NCBI GenBank assembly: GCA_002966495.1
Contig: CP016490.1
Location: forward strand, 2,728,001 to 2,792,000
DNA: 64,000 bases
Source: Halomonas sp. GFAJ-1
GTDB taxonomy: Bacteria > Pseudomonadota > Gammaproteobacteria > Pseudomonadales > Halomonadaceae
Direction: 5' to 3'
In this document: piece by piece, positions 8,681 to 19,136 of the stretch
Layout of the letters: the number at the start of each line of letters is the position of its first letter
Position numbering within the stretch: position 1 is the first letter of the stretch
Translations under genes and position numbers: made by a program
The notes under the pieces: model-generated
The model's database searches: none
Told to the model about the DNA's origin: nothing
What the model saw: the letters and a program-made list of their open reading frames with translations, nothing else

Positions 8681-10270
8681 ATGTCTGACGCTAACATAGC
8701 GCGCGAAGCTGAACTGCGCCGTACCTTTGCTATCATTTCACACCCTGACGCGGGTAAAACAACTATCACTGAAAAGCTGCTGCTGTTTGGGAACGCTATC
8801 CAGATGGCTGGCTCGGTGAAGAGTAAGCGCAATGACCGTCATGCTACTTCTGACTGGATGAAGATGGAGCAGGAGCGGGGTATCTCGGTAACCACCTCGG
8901 TGATGCAGTTCCCCTATGGTGGGCGTATTGTAAACCTGCTAGATACGCCAGGGCATGAAGACTTCTCCGAAGATACTTACCGCACGCTGACAGCGGTCGA
9001 TTCAGCGTTAATGGTGATTGATGGCGCAAAAGGGGTTGAGGATCGCACCATCAAGCTGATGGAGGTGTGTCGTCTGCGCACTACGCCTATCCTGACTTTC
9101 ATCAATAAGATGGATCGTGATATCCGCGACCCCATTGAGGTGATGGATGAAGTAGAAACCGTATTAAACATTCAGTGTGCGCCGATGACCTGGCCGATTG
9201 GCATGGGACGGCACTTCAAAGGGGTGTATCACCTCTATAACGACGTTGTTCATCTGTATACCCAAGGTCAGGGTAGTCGCATTCCTGACGATAAGCGTAT
9301 TGAAGGGTTAGATAACCCTGAAGTGGATGCTGTGTTGGGTGAAGAGCAAGCAGAAGAACTGCGTATGGAGGTTGAGTTAGTACGCGGTGCGTCCCATGAG
9401 TTTGACCTTGAGGCTTACCGCCGCGGCGAGTTATCACCCGTTTATTTTGGTACTGCCATGGGGAACTTTGGCGTACGCGAAATGTTGGATGGCTTTGTAG
9501 AGCATGCCCCGGCGCCCCAACCCCGCAATACCGATACGCGTGAAGTGACCGCTCACGATGAGCGCTTTACCGGTTTTGTCTTTAAAATTCAGGCCAACAT
9601 GGACCCGAATCATCGAGACCGCATTGCCTTCTTGCGCGTATGTTCGGGAAAGTATGAAAAAAACATGAAAATGCGCCATGTGCGTATTGGTAAGGATGTG
9701 AAAATTGCCGATGCGTTGACCTTTATGGCCTCGGATCGCTCGCAGGTAGAAGAGGCGTGGCCGGGCGATATTATTGGTTTACACAACCATGGCACTATTC
9801 AGATCGGCGATACCTTTACGGTGGGTGAAGATATGCGCTTTACCGGCATTCCTCACTTTGCCCCGGAGCTGTTTAAGCGTGTGCGCTTAAAAGACCCATT
9901 GAAAATGAAGGCACTGCAGAAGGGACTTCAGCAGCTTTCAGAAGAGGGGGCTACTCAAGTATTTATGCCGATGGACAATAATGACTTAATTTTAGGTGCG
10001 GTAGGTACGCTCCAGTTTGACGTGGTCGCCCACCGGTTGAAGGAAGAGTACAAAGTTGACTGCCTGTATGAAGGCGTCAACGTGCAAACGGCGCGCTGGG
10101 TATATTGTGAAGATGCCAAGATGCTGGAGGAGTTCAAGCGCAAGGCCAGTACCAATTTGGCAATCGATGGGGGAGGGTATCTTACCTACATTGCGCCAAC
10201 CCGGGTTAACTTGCAGATGACCCAGGAGCGTTGGCCCGACATCCGCTTCCAGCCGACTCGCGAGCATTAA
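8681..10270 (+). CDS. prfC: Peptide chain release factor 3
   Basis: This translational GTPase recycles RF1/RF2 from the ribosome after termination. ATG 8681 yields 529 residues, exactly the E. coli RF3 length; the longer frame begins with a TTG that has no support. The G-domain motifs are clear: SHPDAGKTT (P-loop), [10 protein letters not shown] (G3) and FINKMDRD (G4). They are followed by the elongation-factor-like domain II and the RF3-specific C-terminal region. It is followed after 11 nt by a TatD-family gene, with which it is probably co-transcribed. Confidence 0.97.
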   Translation: MSDANIAREAELRRTFAIISHPDAGKTTITEKLLLFGNAIQMAGSVKSKRNDRHATSDWMKMEQERGISVTTSVMQFPYGGRIVNLLDTPGHEDFSEDTYRTLTAVDSALMVIDGAKGVEDRTIKLMEVCRLRTTPILTFINKMDRDIRDPIEVMDEVETVLNIQCAPMTWPIGMGRHFKGVYHLYNDVVHLYTQGQGSRIPDDKRIEGLDNPEVDAVLGEEQAEELRMEVELVRGASHEFDLEAYRRGELSPVYFGTAMGNFGVREMLDGFVEHAPAPQPRNTDTREVTAHDERFTGFVFKIQANMDPNHRDRIAFLRVCSGKYEKNMKMRHVRIGKDVKIADALTFMASDRSQVEEAWPGDIIGLHNHGTIQIGDTFTVGEDMRFTGIPHFAPELFKRVRLKDPLKMKALQKGLQQLSEEGATQVFMPMDNNDLILGAVGTLQFDVVAHRLKEEYKVDCLYEGVNVQTARWVYCEDAKMLEEFKRKASTNLAIDGGGYLTYIAPTRVNLQMTQERWPDIRFQPTREH

Positions 10271-10281
10271 GCTCACTGCCT

Positions 10282-11049
10282 ATGTTGATAGATGCCCACT
10301 GCCACCTCGATTTTGCCGCGTTTGATGATGATCGCCTCGATGTTATCAATGCGGCCAAAGCGGTGGGTGTGGGCCATTTTGTGGTGCCGGGTACCACACG
10401 AACTCGCTGGCCCAATGTGCTTAAGCTAGGGGAGCGCTCGGATGTCAGCCTGTGTCTAGGCTTACATCCCTATTTTATCGCCGAGCACCAGGAGCAGGAT
10501 CTTGATGCTCTGGAGCAACAGATTGCGGAAAATAAGCATTTCGTCGCTGTCGGTGAGTGCGGCATCGACGGGCGTTTTACAAATACCTTAGATGAGCAGT
10601 GGCGCTATTTTGATGCCCAGTTGCGGCTCGCCAAACAGTATGCACTGCCGGTGGTAGTACACTGTGTCAAAGCGAACGACACCGTCAGCAAACGGTTGCG
10701 CGAGCTTGCGTTGCCTAGGGGTGGTTTGATTCATGCATTTGCGGGGTCTTACCAACAGGCTGATAGGTTTTTGCAGCTTGGCTATACGCTAGGCTTGGGG
10801 GGCAGCGTTACCTTTGAGCGTGCCCAGCGACTGCGTCGCGTGGTTAGTCAGTTACCAGACGATGGCTTTGTGCTGGAAACGGATAGCCCTGATATGCCCC
10901 TTAGCGGGTATCAGGGCCAACGTAATGAACCTTGTCGAGTGGCAGGCGTTTGTAAAGCCGTCGCATCGCTACGCAACCAAACGGCGGAGGAGGTCGCGGC
11001 ACTAAGTAGCGCGAATGCAGCGCGACTGTTTGGGCTTGTTAATTATTAA
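10282..11049 (+). CDS. TatD-family metal-dependent hydrolase (YjjV-like)
   Basis: ATG 10282 gives 255 residues; the longer frame overlapping prfC is not supported. The product begins MLIDAHCHLDF with the HxH metal motif. It carries GECGID, VVHCVKA, HAFAG and LETDSPDMPL, which are the ordered metal ligands of TatD amidohydrolase-fold DNases. The best match by memory is YjjV, which also lies near prfC in E. coli. A role in 3'-5' DNA/RNA processing is inferred from the family. Confidence 0.9.
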   Translation: MLIDAHCHLDFAAFDDDRLDVINAAKAVGVGHFVVPGTTRTRWPNVLKLGERSDVSLCLGLHPYFIAEHQEQDLDALEQQIAENKHFVAVGECGIDGRFTNTLDEQWRYFDAQLRLAKQYALPVVVHCVKANDTVSKRLRELALPRGGLIHAFAGSYQQADRFLQLGYTLGLGGSVTFERAQRLRRVVSQLPDDGFVLETDSPDMPLSGYQGQRNEPCRVAGVCKAVASLRNQTAEEVAALSSANAARLFGLVNY

Positions 11050-11071
11050 GGCTTAAGTGATTATCAGGCTG

Positions 11072-12031
11072 TTATGCATTCACGTTAACGGCTAATTGTT
11101 CAGGATCTAAGCGCTCAAGAGCATAAGGTAGCGAACAGAGCGTTACAGATTTATCTTGCCAAAAAATAGCAGGCGTATCTTCGATAACTTTAGTGCTCAC
11201 AACCGCTAACAGCTCCACGTGCTGCTCTTCACTGAACGCGCTGCTCACCACTTCTCCAGCGCGTTTACCGTCAGCATCTATCAAAGCATCACCTGTGCTA
11301 GGCAATGTGGTCGCGGGAACTGAGGCGCGCACCATGCGTTTTTTTACCTGGCCACGAAAATGAGCCCGCGCGACGACTTCCTGGCCGGTATAACAGCCCT
11401 TTTTAAAGCTGATCCCTCCTAAGGCTTCCCAGTTAAGCATCTGTGGCAAGAAATGATCCTGCTGTGCGTCGGTAAGCCATGCTATGCCATTGCGGATGTC
11501 TTCAAGATGCCACGCATTGCGCGATTGGTCGTCATCGCTCAGTTCATGGTGCGAACTATCTTTGAGGCAAAATAGCCAGCGTGCTTGGCCTGGTATACGC
11601 AGCACAAGCGTTTCGCCGTTGCTGTTCTGGGTGTCGGGTAGGTCAGGTAGCGTCATACCCGTTGCCTTGGCTAACGGCAGGGCGTCTGCGCTGGCGCCAA
11701 CAAAGGTAAGCGTAGGCTGGGTGACTAACTCTGTACGGTAAAAAGCGGCGAATTTTTTTAAGTGTGTTGCCAGTATGTCGACTAGCGAAGCGCTCATTAT
11801 CAAGCGGAAGTGCTCTTCACTTAAGCGTAGTATCTGAGCATTAGCCAGCATTCTACCTTTTGGGGTGCAAAAGCAGGTTAGCGGTGCAAAGTGGCCATTC
11901 GCTAAACTGACTTGGGCGCTGGTCTGACCCTGCAGAAATTTCTCTGCATCCGCACCTATCACATCCAGAGCGCCAAGGTGGGTAAGACGTACATTGCGAT
12001 TTAGCTGGGTCTGGAAAGTGGCGGCCGCCAT
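11072..12031 (-). CDS. ygfZ: Folate-binding protein YgfZ (tRNA modification / Fe-S enzyme maintenance)
   Basis: A 319-residue member of the GcvT-like fold. The diagnostic YgfZ motif KGCYTGQE is present (FKKGCYTGQEVVARAHFRGQ), including the reactive cysteine. The protein uses folate and supports Fe-S enzymes such as the tRNA methylthiotransferase MiaB. The start ATG is preceded by AGGAG. It converges on the TatD-like gene with a 22-nt gap that holds no clear terminator. Confidence 0.93.
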   Translation of the reverse strand: MAAATFQTQLNRNVRLTHLGALDVIGADAEKFLQGQTSAQVSLANGHFAPLTCFCTPKGRMLANAQILRLSEEHFRLIMSASLVDILATHLKKFAAFYRTELVTQPTLTFVGASADALPLAKATGMTLPDLPDTQNSNGETLVLRIPGQARWLFCLKDSSHHELSDDDQSRNAWHLEDIRNGIAWLTDAQQDHFLPQMLNWEALGGISFKKGCYTGQEVVARAHFRGQVKKRMVRASVPATTLPSTGDALIDADGKRAGEVVSSAFSEEQHVELLAVVSTKVIEDTPAIFWQDKSVTLCSLPYALERLDPEQLAVNVNA

Positions 12032-12326
12032 AAAAACTCCTGATTGCAGGTGGTTGCTAGTATCTGGCTATTAGCTAGCTATGCCTAAGCGGCAATAGTT
12101 TCGTGTAGAGCGCATAATGGATGCAGAGTGCTAATGTATGTAGAGCATACAAACTGTATTTTAAGAATGAAACTGAAACGCGACTTAGTTAGGTGAGGGC
12201 GCCGTGAGCCAATTGCAAGACAGCTATGGCATACTAGACATTCTTACTGCACCGGTACTGTGCAGCATATTTGTATAGGTTTCGGCAATCGCCTGACCAT
12301 AGATTCATTTTTCAAAAGGGTGGCGG
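12032..12326. other. Intergenic region upstream of the OsmC unit
   Basis: These 295 nt separate divergent ygfZ and the ferredoxin-fold/OsmC pair. No ORF, tRNA or strong hairpin is seen. It presumably holds both promoters, but no convincing -35/-10 pair was found. Confidence 0.4.
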
Positions 12327-12524
12327 ATGGCTTATCAATCACTAACGTTTAAGGGCGTAACCACCCCTGAACAGGTCAATAAAATCACCACTGCATTAAT
12401 GATATTAGATGGCGTCGATAGCGCTGAGGTGGGCCGTTATGGCGCTGAGGTAGAAGGACGTGCTAAGCGGGAGACGCTTATTAAAGCCGTTGAAAAACTT
12501 AACCTAGGAGTAAAGGTATCGTAA
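12327..12524 (+). CDS. Small ferredoxin-fold (HMA-like) protein without CxxC
   Basis: A 65-residue protein with the strand-helix-strand pattern of heavy-metal-associated domains (LTFKGVTTPEQVNKITTALMILDGVDSAEV, shown here in part). It ends in LIKAVEKLNLGVKV. It has no cysteine at all, so it cannot bind metal in the usual HMA manner. An AAAGGGTGG ribosome-binding region precedes ATG. Its stop overlaps the start of the OsmC-like gene by one base (TAATG), indicating translational coupling and a shared task. Confidence 0.7.
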   Translation: MAYQSLTFKGVTTPEQVNKITTALMILDGVDSAEVGRYGAEVEGRAKRETLIKAVEKLNLGVKVS

Positions 12525-12931
12525 TGCATAAGCCCATCACTATTATTAGCGAGCGCAATCGCGTTTTTCGTCAACGGGTTGAGGTCGACGGTTTGGAGGC
12601 GCTGTACTCGGATGTGCCACCGGTCGTTGGTGGTGATGGTAGTGCCCCCGACCCCCATGATTACTTCGATATCGCGCTGGGTACCTGTAAAGCGATTACC
12701 GTGCAAATGTACGCGAAGCGTAAGCAGTGGCCTCTAGAGGGAATCACCGTGAAGGTGCAGCGCGATGATAGCCAAGAAAGAAAAGGTGTCTACAGCCTGG
12801 CCGTCACGTTGATGCTGCACGGGATTGAAGACCCTGAGCAGCGCACCAAGCTGGAAGAGATCAGCCATCGCTGCCCTATCCAGCGACTGATGACCCAGGC
12901 GACAGTAGAAATTACGACGCACACCGAGTAA
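12524..12931 (+). CDS. OsmC/Ohr-family protein
   Basis: A 135-residue OsmC-fold protein. Two cysteines occupy the positions of the family's peroxidatic and resolving residues ([13 protein letters not shown] and [10 protein letters not shown]). Such proteins reduce organic hydroperoxides or act as thiol-handling stress proteins. The shorter size and CKAITVQ signature resemble the general OsmC subgroup more than Ohr. It is translationally coupled to the small upstream gene. Substrate unknown. Confidence 0.85.
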   Translation: MHKPITIISERNRVFRQRVEVDGLEALYSDVPPVVGGDGSAPDPHDYFDIALGTCKAITVQMYAKRKQWPLEGITVKVQRDDSQERKGVYSLAVTLMLHGIEDPEQRTKLEEISHRCPIQRLMTQATVEITTHTE

Positions 12932-12972
12932 CGCTGCATACTGAGTGTTTCACCCTCAGAACGGGAGTAATG

Positions 12973-14997
12973 ATGAGCAAGGAGTTCAGGCTACAGTCAA
13001 AATTTAAGCCTGCCGGTGATCAGCCAACGGCAATCCGTAGTTTAATCAGCGGGCTGGAATCGGGACTTGCCCATCAAACCCTGCTGGGGGTAACCGGTTC
13101 AGGTAAGACGTTTACCATGGCAAATGTGGTACAGCAGCTGCAGCGGCCTACCATCGTCATGGCGCCTAATAAAACACTTGCTGCCCAGCTCTACGGGGAA
13201 TTTAAGTCGTTTTTCCCAGACAACGCGGTTGAGTATTTTGTCTCTTATTACGATTACTATCAGCCGGAAGCATACGTTCCCTCTTCCGATACGTTTATCG
13301 AGAAAGATGCTTCGATTAATGACCATATCGAACAAATGCGTCTGTCAGCTACTAAAGCCCTGCTGGAGCGTCGTGATGCGTTAATCGTCGTATCGGTTTC
13401 AGCTATCTATGGCCTGGGTGACCCCAACCAGTACCTGAAAATGCGCCTGCATTTTTCCCGTGGTGAGCTGATTGATCAGCGGGCTTTTCTGCGCCGCCTA
13501 GCTGAGCTGCAATATACCCGCAACGATATGGATTTTCGTCGGGGTACTTACCGAGTACGCGGCGATGTGATTGATATCTTCCCGGCAGACTCAGATGAAG
13601 AGGCGGTACGGGTTGAACTATTTGACAGCGAGATTGACACCATTCGCCTGTTTGATCCGTTGACCGGTGCTGTCCGTGGGGAGGTGCCGCGTATGACCAT
13701 CTACCCAAAATCGCACTACGTTACGCCGCGGGAAACTATTTTGGGGGCCATTGATGCCATCAAGGGCGAGCTCAAAGAACGCCTGGAATGGATGCGCAAG
13801 CACGAGCGGCTGGTGGAAGCGCAACGTCTTGAGCAGCGCACCCTTTACGATATTGAGATGATGCTGGAGCTGGGTTATTGCAACGGCATTGAGAACTACT
13901 CGCGCTATCTCTCGGGGCGTGCCCCAGGTGAGCCGCCACCGACTTTCTTCGATTACTTGCCCGATGACGCACTGCTGTTTATAGATGAGTCCCACGTTAG
14001 CGTGCCCCAGGTAGGCGGTATGTATAAGGGCGACCGTTCACGCAAAGAGACGCTAGTCGAGTATGGCTTCCGGCTCCCCTCAGCGCTGGACAACCGGCCG
14101 ATGAAGTTTGAGGAGTGGGAAGCGATAAGCCCGCAGACGATTTTTGTCTCAGCCACGCCGGGGAAATATGAAGCAGAGCACGCCAGCCAGATAGTTGAAC
14201 AGGTGGTGCGGCCAACCGGGCTGTTAGACCCTGAGATAGAAGTTCGCCCGGCAAGCACCCAAGTAGACGACCTGCTTTCTGAAATCGGCTTACGTACCGC
14301 CGTTGGCGAGCGTGTGCTTGTGACCACCTTGACCAAGCGTATGTCTGAAGACCTAACCGAATACCTGGATGAGCACGGTATTCGTGTGCGCTATTTGCAC
14401 TCCGATATCGATACGGTGGAGCGGGTTGAGATTATTCGTGACCTGCGGCTGGGTAAATTTGATGTATTAGTAGGGATTAACCTGCTTCGCGAAGGGTTGG
14501 ATATACCCGAAGTGTCGCTGGTGGCTATTCTGGATGCGGATAAAGAGGGCTTTTTACGCGCCGAGCGCTCGCTGATTCAAACCATTGGCCGCGCTGCCCG
14601 TAACGCCAACGGTAAAGCGATACTCTATGGCGACAGAATCACTGACTCAATGCGCAAAGCGATTGATGAGACCGATCGGCGCCGCGCCAAACAGGTCGAG
14701 CACAATGAAAAACATGGCATTACTCCCACTACGGTCACGCGATCGGTAGCCGATATTCTTGAAGCTGCCCAAGCGCCCGGTAAAAAGAGCAGTCGTCGCC
14801 GTGGTTCAGAGCGCAAAGTGGCGGAAAATGCCGCCGAGTACGATGTAACCACCATGAGCAAACAAGACCTGCTAGGCGCTATTAGTAAGCTTGAGGACGC
14901 CATGTTTGAAGCAGCACAGAACCTCGAGTTTGAAGAGGCGGCGCGTCTACGTGATCAGCTTCATCAAATGAAAGAAAAGCAGCTGGCGCTGGGGTAA
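12973..14997 (+). CDS. uvrB: Excinuclease ABC subunit B
   Basis: The damage-verifying helicase-like subunit of nucleotide excision repair, 674 residues (E. coli 673). GGGAG lies 5 nt before ATG 12973, better spaced than for the ATG at 12970. Visible features are the Walker A GVTGSGKT, the beta-hairpin region [12 protein letters not shown], helicase motifs including [26 protein letters not shown] (given only in part), QTIGRAARN, and the C-terminal UvrC-interaction UVR motif ([18 protein letters not shown]). It is followed after 3 nt by nei. Confidence 0.98.
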   Translation: MSKEFRLQSKFKPAGDQPTAIRSLISGLESGLAHQTLLGVTGSGKTFTMANVVQQLQRPTIVMAPNKTLAAQLYGEFKSFFPDNAVEYFVSYYDYYQPEAYVPSSDTFIEKDASINDHIEQMRLSATKALLERRDALIVVSVSAIYGLGDPNQYLKMRLHFSRGELIDQRAFLRRLAELQYTRNDMDFRRGTYRVRGDVIDIFPADSDEEAVRVELFDSEIDTIRLFDPLTGAVRGEVPRMTIYPKSHYVTPRETILGAIDAIKGELKERLEWMRKHERLVEAQRLEQRTLYDIEMMLELGYCNGIENYSRYLSGRAPGEPPPTFFDYLPDDALLFIDESHVSVPQVGGMYKGDRSRKETLVEYGFRLPSALDNRPMKFEEWEAISPQTIFVSATPGKYEAEHASQIVEQVVRPTGLLDPEIEVRPASTQVDDLLSEIGLRTAVGERVLVTTLTKRMSEDLTEYLDEHGIRVRYLHSDIDTVERVEIIRDLRLGKFDVLVGINLLREGLDIPEVSLVAILDADKEGFLRAERSLIQTIGRAARNANGKAILYGDRITDSMRKAIDETDRRRAKQVEHNEKHGITPTTVTRSVADILEAAQAPGKKSSRRRGSERKVAENAAEYDVTTMSKQDLLGAISKLEDAMFEAAQNLEFEEAARLRDQLHQMKEKQLALG

Positions 14998-15000
14998 ACA

Positions 15001-15828
15001 ATGCCGGAAGGTCCTGAAATTCGCCGTGCTGCTGATAAAATTGAAAAGCAGCTGCGTGGTAAAACCTTGGATGATGTGTGGTTTGCATTCCCCGAGCTTG
15101 CTAAACAGGCTAGTTCGTTAATCGGCATTCAAGTAAACGCAGTGGATACCTGGGGAAAGGCGATGCTGATTCGCTTTGCAGATCAGCGGGTGCTGTACTC
15201 TCATAATCAGCTGTATGGGGTATGGAAGCTCCATTCAGAAGATAAGCCGCCCCCGACCAAACGCTCTCTTCGCGTTCGTTTAACAGCAGAGGGCAGGGCG
15301 GCGAGCCTTTATAGCGCATCGGATGTGTCGCTATGGCATGAAAATGCGCTAGATTCACACCCATTTTTAGCGCGTTTAGGTCCTGACCTGTTGAGCCAGC
15401 AGGTAACATCAGGTGATGTACAAAAGCGCTTAAATGACCCCCAGTTCCGGCGGAGAAGCTTGGGGGCGCTGTTGTTAGATCAGCGGCTGGTGGCAGGCTT
15501 GGGTAATTACCTGCGAACAGAAATTCTATTTTTTTCTAAGCTTCACCCTAAAATGCGACCTGTGGATTTAACGGCTGTTCAGCTCTCGCTACTAGCCGAC
15601 TCTATTATTGATATCACTCATCGGGCATACCGCCAGGCAGGAGTTACTAACCTTGACGCGTGGGTTGAGCAGGCAATTGCTGCGAAGGAGCCACGCAGGC
15701 AGTGGCGTTTTAGCGCCTTTGAGCGTGCAGGGTTATCGTGCCACCGCTGCGGCAGCATTATTGAGCGAATGATGGTTGGGTCACGTCGGCTGTATTTATG
15801 CCCCTGCTGTCAGTTGCTTTCCCCTTAA
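15001..15828 (+). CDS. nei: Endonuclease VIII (Nei, DNA glycosylase/AP lyase)
   Basis: A 275-residue Fpg/Nei-family glycosylase for oxidised pyrimidines. It starts MPEGPEIRR, placing the catalytic Pro1/Glu2 after Met removal. A lysine follows in TWGKAML, the helix-two-turn-helix region is LLDQRLVAGLGNYLRTEILF, and a C-terminal zinc finger CHRC-X17-CPCC is complete. The 3-nt gap to uvrB implies a common transcript joining excision-repair and base-excision activities. Confidence 0.93.
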   Translation: MPEGPEIRRAADKIEKQLRGKTLDDVWFAFPELAKQASSLIGIQVNAVDTWGKAMLIRFADQRVLYSHNQLYGVWKLHSEDKPPPTKRSLRVRLTAEGRAASLYSASDVSLWHENALDSHPFLARLGPDLLSQQVTSGDVQKRLNDPQFRRRSLGALLLDQRLVAGLGNYLRTEILFFSKLHPKMRPVDLTAVQLSLLADSIIDITHRAYRQAGVTNLDAWVEQAIAAKEPRRQWRFSAFERAGLSCHRCGSIIERMMVGSRRLYLCPCCQLLSP

Positions 15829-16039
15829 AGTATTTTATACCGTTATCCTGCTGTTTTCTTAAAGCTTAGATCAAAACATTAGCATTTATGGCTCGGAAGC
15901 AGCGTTGAGCGGCTGCCGCTCTCTAGGCAATACGGTATACTCCTCCCACACCCAGACGGCCACGTTTGACGCATTAGTCCATAGCAGTAGTGACGACTAA
16001 CGGCCGCGGAAAAGACGATAACCGAGGAGCTGTTTGACC

Positions 16040-17545
16040 ATGACCGTGATCCGCCAGGACGACGTGATACAAAGCGTTGCCGATGCTCTGCAGTACATCT
16101 CTTACTATCATCCGAAAGACTTTATTGATGCCATGGCAGCCGCCTACGAGCGCGAAGAAAATCCCGCTGCTAAAGATGCTATAGCGCAAATTCTGATCAA
16201 TTCGCGTATGTGTGCCACTGGCCACCGCCCGATTTGCCAAGATACCGGCATTGTAACGGTCTTTGTACATGTTGGTATGAACGTCACTTGGGATGCGGAG
16301 CTTAGCCTTGATGATATGATCAATGAGGGCGTTCGTCGCGCCTATAAGCTGCCGGATAACGTTCTGCGTGCCTCAGTGCTAGCCGACCCCGATGGCAAGC
16401 GTGAAAATACTAAAGACAACACGCCGGCAATTATCCATTACAAGATCGTACCTGGCGATAAAGTCGATATTCATGTGGCTGCTAAAGGTGGTGGCAGTGA
16501 AGCAAAATCTAAATTTGCCATGCTCAATCCTTCCGATAGCGTAGTGGATTGGGTAATGGAACAGCTGCCAAAAATGGGGGCAGGCTGGTGCCCACCGGGT
16601 ATGCTGGGTATTGGCATCGGTGGTACCGCTGAAAAGGCCATGGAAATTGCCAAGGAAGCGCTGCTGGATCCTATTGATATTCAAGACTTACAAGCCCGTG
16701 GCCCAAGTAACCGTGCTGAAGAGTTGCGTCTTGAATTGTTCGATAAAGTGAACAAAAGCGGCATCGGTGCCCAGGGGTTAGGTGGCTTGACCACCGTGCT
16801 GGATATTAAAGTCAAAGATTATCCGACCCACGCCGCTAATAAGCCGGTGGCGATAATCCCCAACTGTGCAGCCACCCGTCATGCTCACTTTACGCTAGAT
16901 GGTTCAGGCCCTGTTGCACTGCCTGCCCCTAAGCTTGAAGACTGGCCGCAAATTACCCGAGAAGCAGGGGATAACGTTAAACGCGTTAACCTAGATACCG
17001 TAACGCCTGAAGAAGTTAAAACCTGGCAGCCGGGTGATACGCTTCTTTTAAATGGCAAGTTATTGACTGGGCGTGATGCGGCACATAAGCGCATGGTTGA
17101 TATGATTGCAAAAGGGGAGCCGCTGCCTGTTGATATGAAAGGCCGGTTTATCTACTACGTAGGCCCCGTTGATCCCATTGGCGATGAAGTGGTTGGCCCA
17201 GCAGGCCCTACTACTGCGACGCGAATGGATAAATTTACCAGGACTATGCTGGAAGAGACGGGCTTATTAGGCATGGTAGGTAAAGCTGAACGTGGCCAAA
17301 TAGCCATTGACGCAATTCGTGACAACGAAGCGGTTTATTTAATGGCGGTGGGCGGCTCGGCTTACTTGGTAGCCCAAGCAATTAAAAAATCTCGTGTGGT
17401 CGGCTTTGAAGATCTGGGCATGGAAGCAATCTACGAATTTGAAGTGGAAGACATGCCGGTAACCGTTGCGGTAGACAGTCTTGGTACTTCTGTCCATCAA
17501 ACCGGGCCAGCCAAATGGAAGGAAATTATTGCTCAGTCGGCTTAA
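16040..17545 (+). CDS. Fumarate hydratase, class I (iron-sulfur, two-domain type)
   Basis: This enzyme interconverts fumarate and malate in the TCA cycle using a [4Fe-4S] cluster. ATG 16040 has GAGGAG at 10 nt and gives 501 residues. Three cysteines at about positions 66 (RPICQDTG), 184 (GWCPPG) and 276 (IPNCAATRH) have nearly the spacing of the cluster ligands in E. coli FumA. The alpha and beta domains are fused in one chain. It is monocistronic, with a terminator downstream. As an oxygen-sensitive enzyme it depends on the Fe-S assembly system, part of which (sufE, nfuA) is also in the window. Confidence 0.93.
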   Translation: MTVIRQDDVIQSVADALQYISYYHPKDFIDAMAAAYEREENPAAKDAIAQILINSRMCATGHRPICQDTGIVTVFVHVGMNVTWDAELSLDDMINEGVRRAYKLPDNVLRASVLADPDGKRENTKDNTPAIIHYKIVPGDKVDIHVAAKGGGSEAKSKFAMLNPSDSVVDWVMEQLPKMGAGWCPPGMLGIGIGGTAEKAMEIAKEALLDPIDIQDLQARGPSNRAEELRLELFDKVNKSGIGAQGLGGLTTVLDIKVKDYPTHAANKPVAIIPNCAATRHAHFTLDGSGPVALPAPKLEDWPQITREAGDNVKRVNLDTVTPEEVKTWQPGDTLLLNGKLLTGRDAAHKRMVDMIAKGEPLPVDMKGRFIYYVGPVDPIGDEVVGPAGPTTATRMDKFTRTMLEETGLLGMVGKAERGQIAIDAIRDNEAVYLMAVGGSAYLVAQAIKKSRVVGFEDLGMEAIYEFEVEDMPVTVAVDSLGTSVHQTGPAKWKEIIAQSA

Positions 17546-17582
17546 TTGCTTGATATCTTTATAAGCAATACGTGAAATAAAG

Positions 17583-17607
17583 AAGCCCCGTCCTACGCGG
17601 GGCTTTT
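17583..17607 (+). terminator. Rho-independent terminator after fumarase
   Basis: An 8-bp stem AAGCCCCG/CGGGGCTT with a 7-nt loop, followed by T's. Confidence 0.85.
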
Positions 17608-17666
17608 GTGCATTGGCAGTAAATCGATCAAACAAAGGATCCCTACCGGATGGCGAGGAATAGTCA

Positions 17667-19085
17667 ATGACCTCATGGTTATTAGGGACAGGTATTATGC
17701 TGATACACCTTTTGGGGATTGTGTCAGCCATCATGGCGTTAATGTCGAGCCGTACCTCTCAAGGTGCTGTTGCGTGGATTATTTCATTGCTTACGTTTCC
17801 TTACGTGGCATTACCAGCGTACTGGTTTTTTGGGCGGCCACGGTTTTATGGCTATGTTTCGGCGAGAGGCGCCCGAGATAACGTTCTAAGGCGAGTGTTG
17901 GCACGCTACAGGAACAACGTTAAACCCCACGTTGCACAGCCTAAAAATGCCGATATTCAGGCTGTGGAGCAGCTGGCGATGATGCCTTTAACGAGGGGCA
18001 ACAGTGCAGAACTACTCATTGATGGTGAAGCGACCTTTAAAAGTCTTTTCGATGGCATAGACGATGCTAAAGATTATCTGTTGCTTCAGTTTTTTATCGT
18101 TCGTGACGATGAGCTAGGGCGTCGATTGCAGCGGCACTTGACTCAAGCTGCACAGCGGGGTGTACGTGTTTACTTTCTTTATGATGAAGTAGGCAGCCGA
18201 AAGCTTAATCAAAGCTATTTTCGAGAGCTCACCAAAGAGGGCATTGACGTAAAAGCCTTTCGTTCTTCGCGAGGTTTCAAGCATCGGTTTCAGCTTAATT
18301 TTCGTAACCACCGCAAAATTATGGTGACCGATGGCAAGAAGGGCTGGGTTGGTGGTTTTAATGTTGGGGTAGAGTATTTGGGGCAGGGTGCTCGTCATGG
18401 CCCATGGCGGGATACCCACTTAGCCTTGCAAGGGCCGAGTGTTTTGGGCCTGCAAGAAGCTTTTTGGGAAGATTGGCACTGGGCGACCAATGAGGTCATC
18501 ACGCTTAATTGGCATGCAGAAACCCATCCGCAAGAAGACCACCAAGTTGTTATCGTACCTTCCGGCCCTGCGGATAAACAGGACACTGCAAGCCTGTTAA
18601 TTCAACAGTTAATTCATAGTGCGAATGAAAGGCTGTGGGTGACTAGCCCCTATTTTGTGCCTGATCAAGGAGTACAAGATGCGCTTCGTTTAGCGGCGAT
18701 GCGGGGGCTTGATGTCCGTGTGATGATTCCTGAGCGGCCAGATCATCTGCTGGTATTCTTGTCAGCATTCTCATTTCTACCCGATATGTTAAGAGCAGGC
18801 GTTAAAATATACCGTTATCTTCCTGGGTTTTTACATCAAAAAGTGATCTTGATTGATGATGAAGCAGCAAGTGTAGGTACCGTGAATCTGGATAACCGCT
18901 CATTTCGACTCAATTTTGAAATTACTGCTTTTATCCCCAGTTCAGCATTTGCTGCGGAAGTAAGTAAGATGCTGGAAGAGGACTTTGCTCACTGCCGACG
19001 CGTTACCATGGATGAAATAAACCAGCGTCCTATGTGGAAAAAAGTCGTATCAAGGGCTGCTTATTTGACTGCGCCAATTCAGTGA
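17667..19085 (+). CDS. cls: Cardiolipin synthase
   Basis: A 472-residue phospholipase-D superfamily membrane enzyme that condenses two phosphatidylglycerols to cardiolipin. Two N-terminal transmembrane segments precede two HKD motifs: HRKIMVTDGKKGWVGG and HQKVILIDDEAASVGTVN. A GAGGAA ribosome-binding site precedes ATG. In halophiles cardiolipin content often changes with salinity, which would fit the lifestyle suggested by ectABC, but nothing here shows such regulation. A LysR regulator follows 51 nt downstream on the same strand. Confidence 0.93.
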   Translation: MTSWLLGTGIMLIHLLGIVSAIMALMSSRTSQGAVAWIISLLTFPYVALPAYWFFGRPRFYGYVSARGARDNVLRRVLARYRNNVKPHVAQPKNADIQAVEQLAMMPLTRGNSAELLIDGEATFKSLFDGIDDAKDYLLLQFFIVRDDELGRRLQRHLTQAAQRGVRVYFLYDEVGSRKLNQSYFRELTKEGIDVKAFRSSRGFKHRFQLNFRNHRKIMVTDGKKGWVGGFNVGVEYLGQGARHGPWRDTHLALQGPSVLGLQEAFWEDWHWATNEVITLNWHAETHPQEDHQVVIVPSGPADKQDTASLLIQQLIHSANERLWVTSPYFVPDQGVQDALRLAAMRGLDVRVMIPERPDHLLVFLSAFSFLPDMLRAGVKIYRYLPGFLHQKVILIDDEAASVGTVNLDNRSFRLNFEITAFIPSSAFAAEVSKMLEEDFAHCRRVTMDEINQRPMWKKVVSRAAYLTAPIQ

Positions 19086-19136
19086 TCAACGGAGCGCCGA
19101 AAACAGCTGCGAATGGTTGGGCACAAGGAGTTTTGG

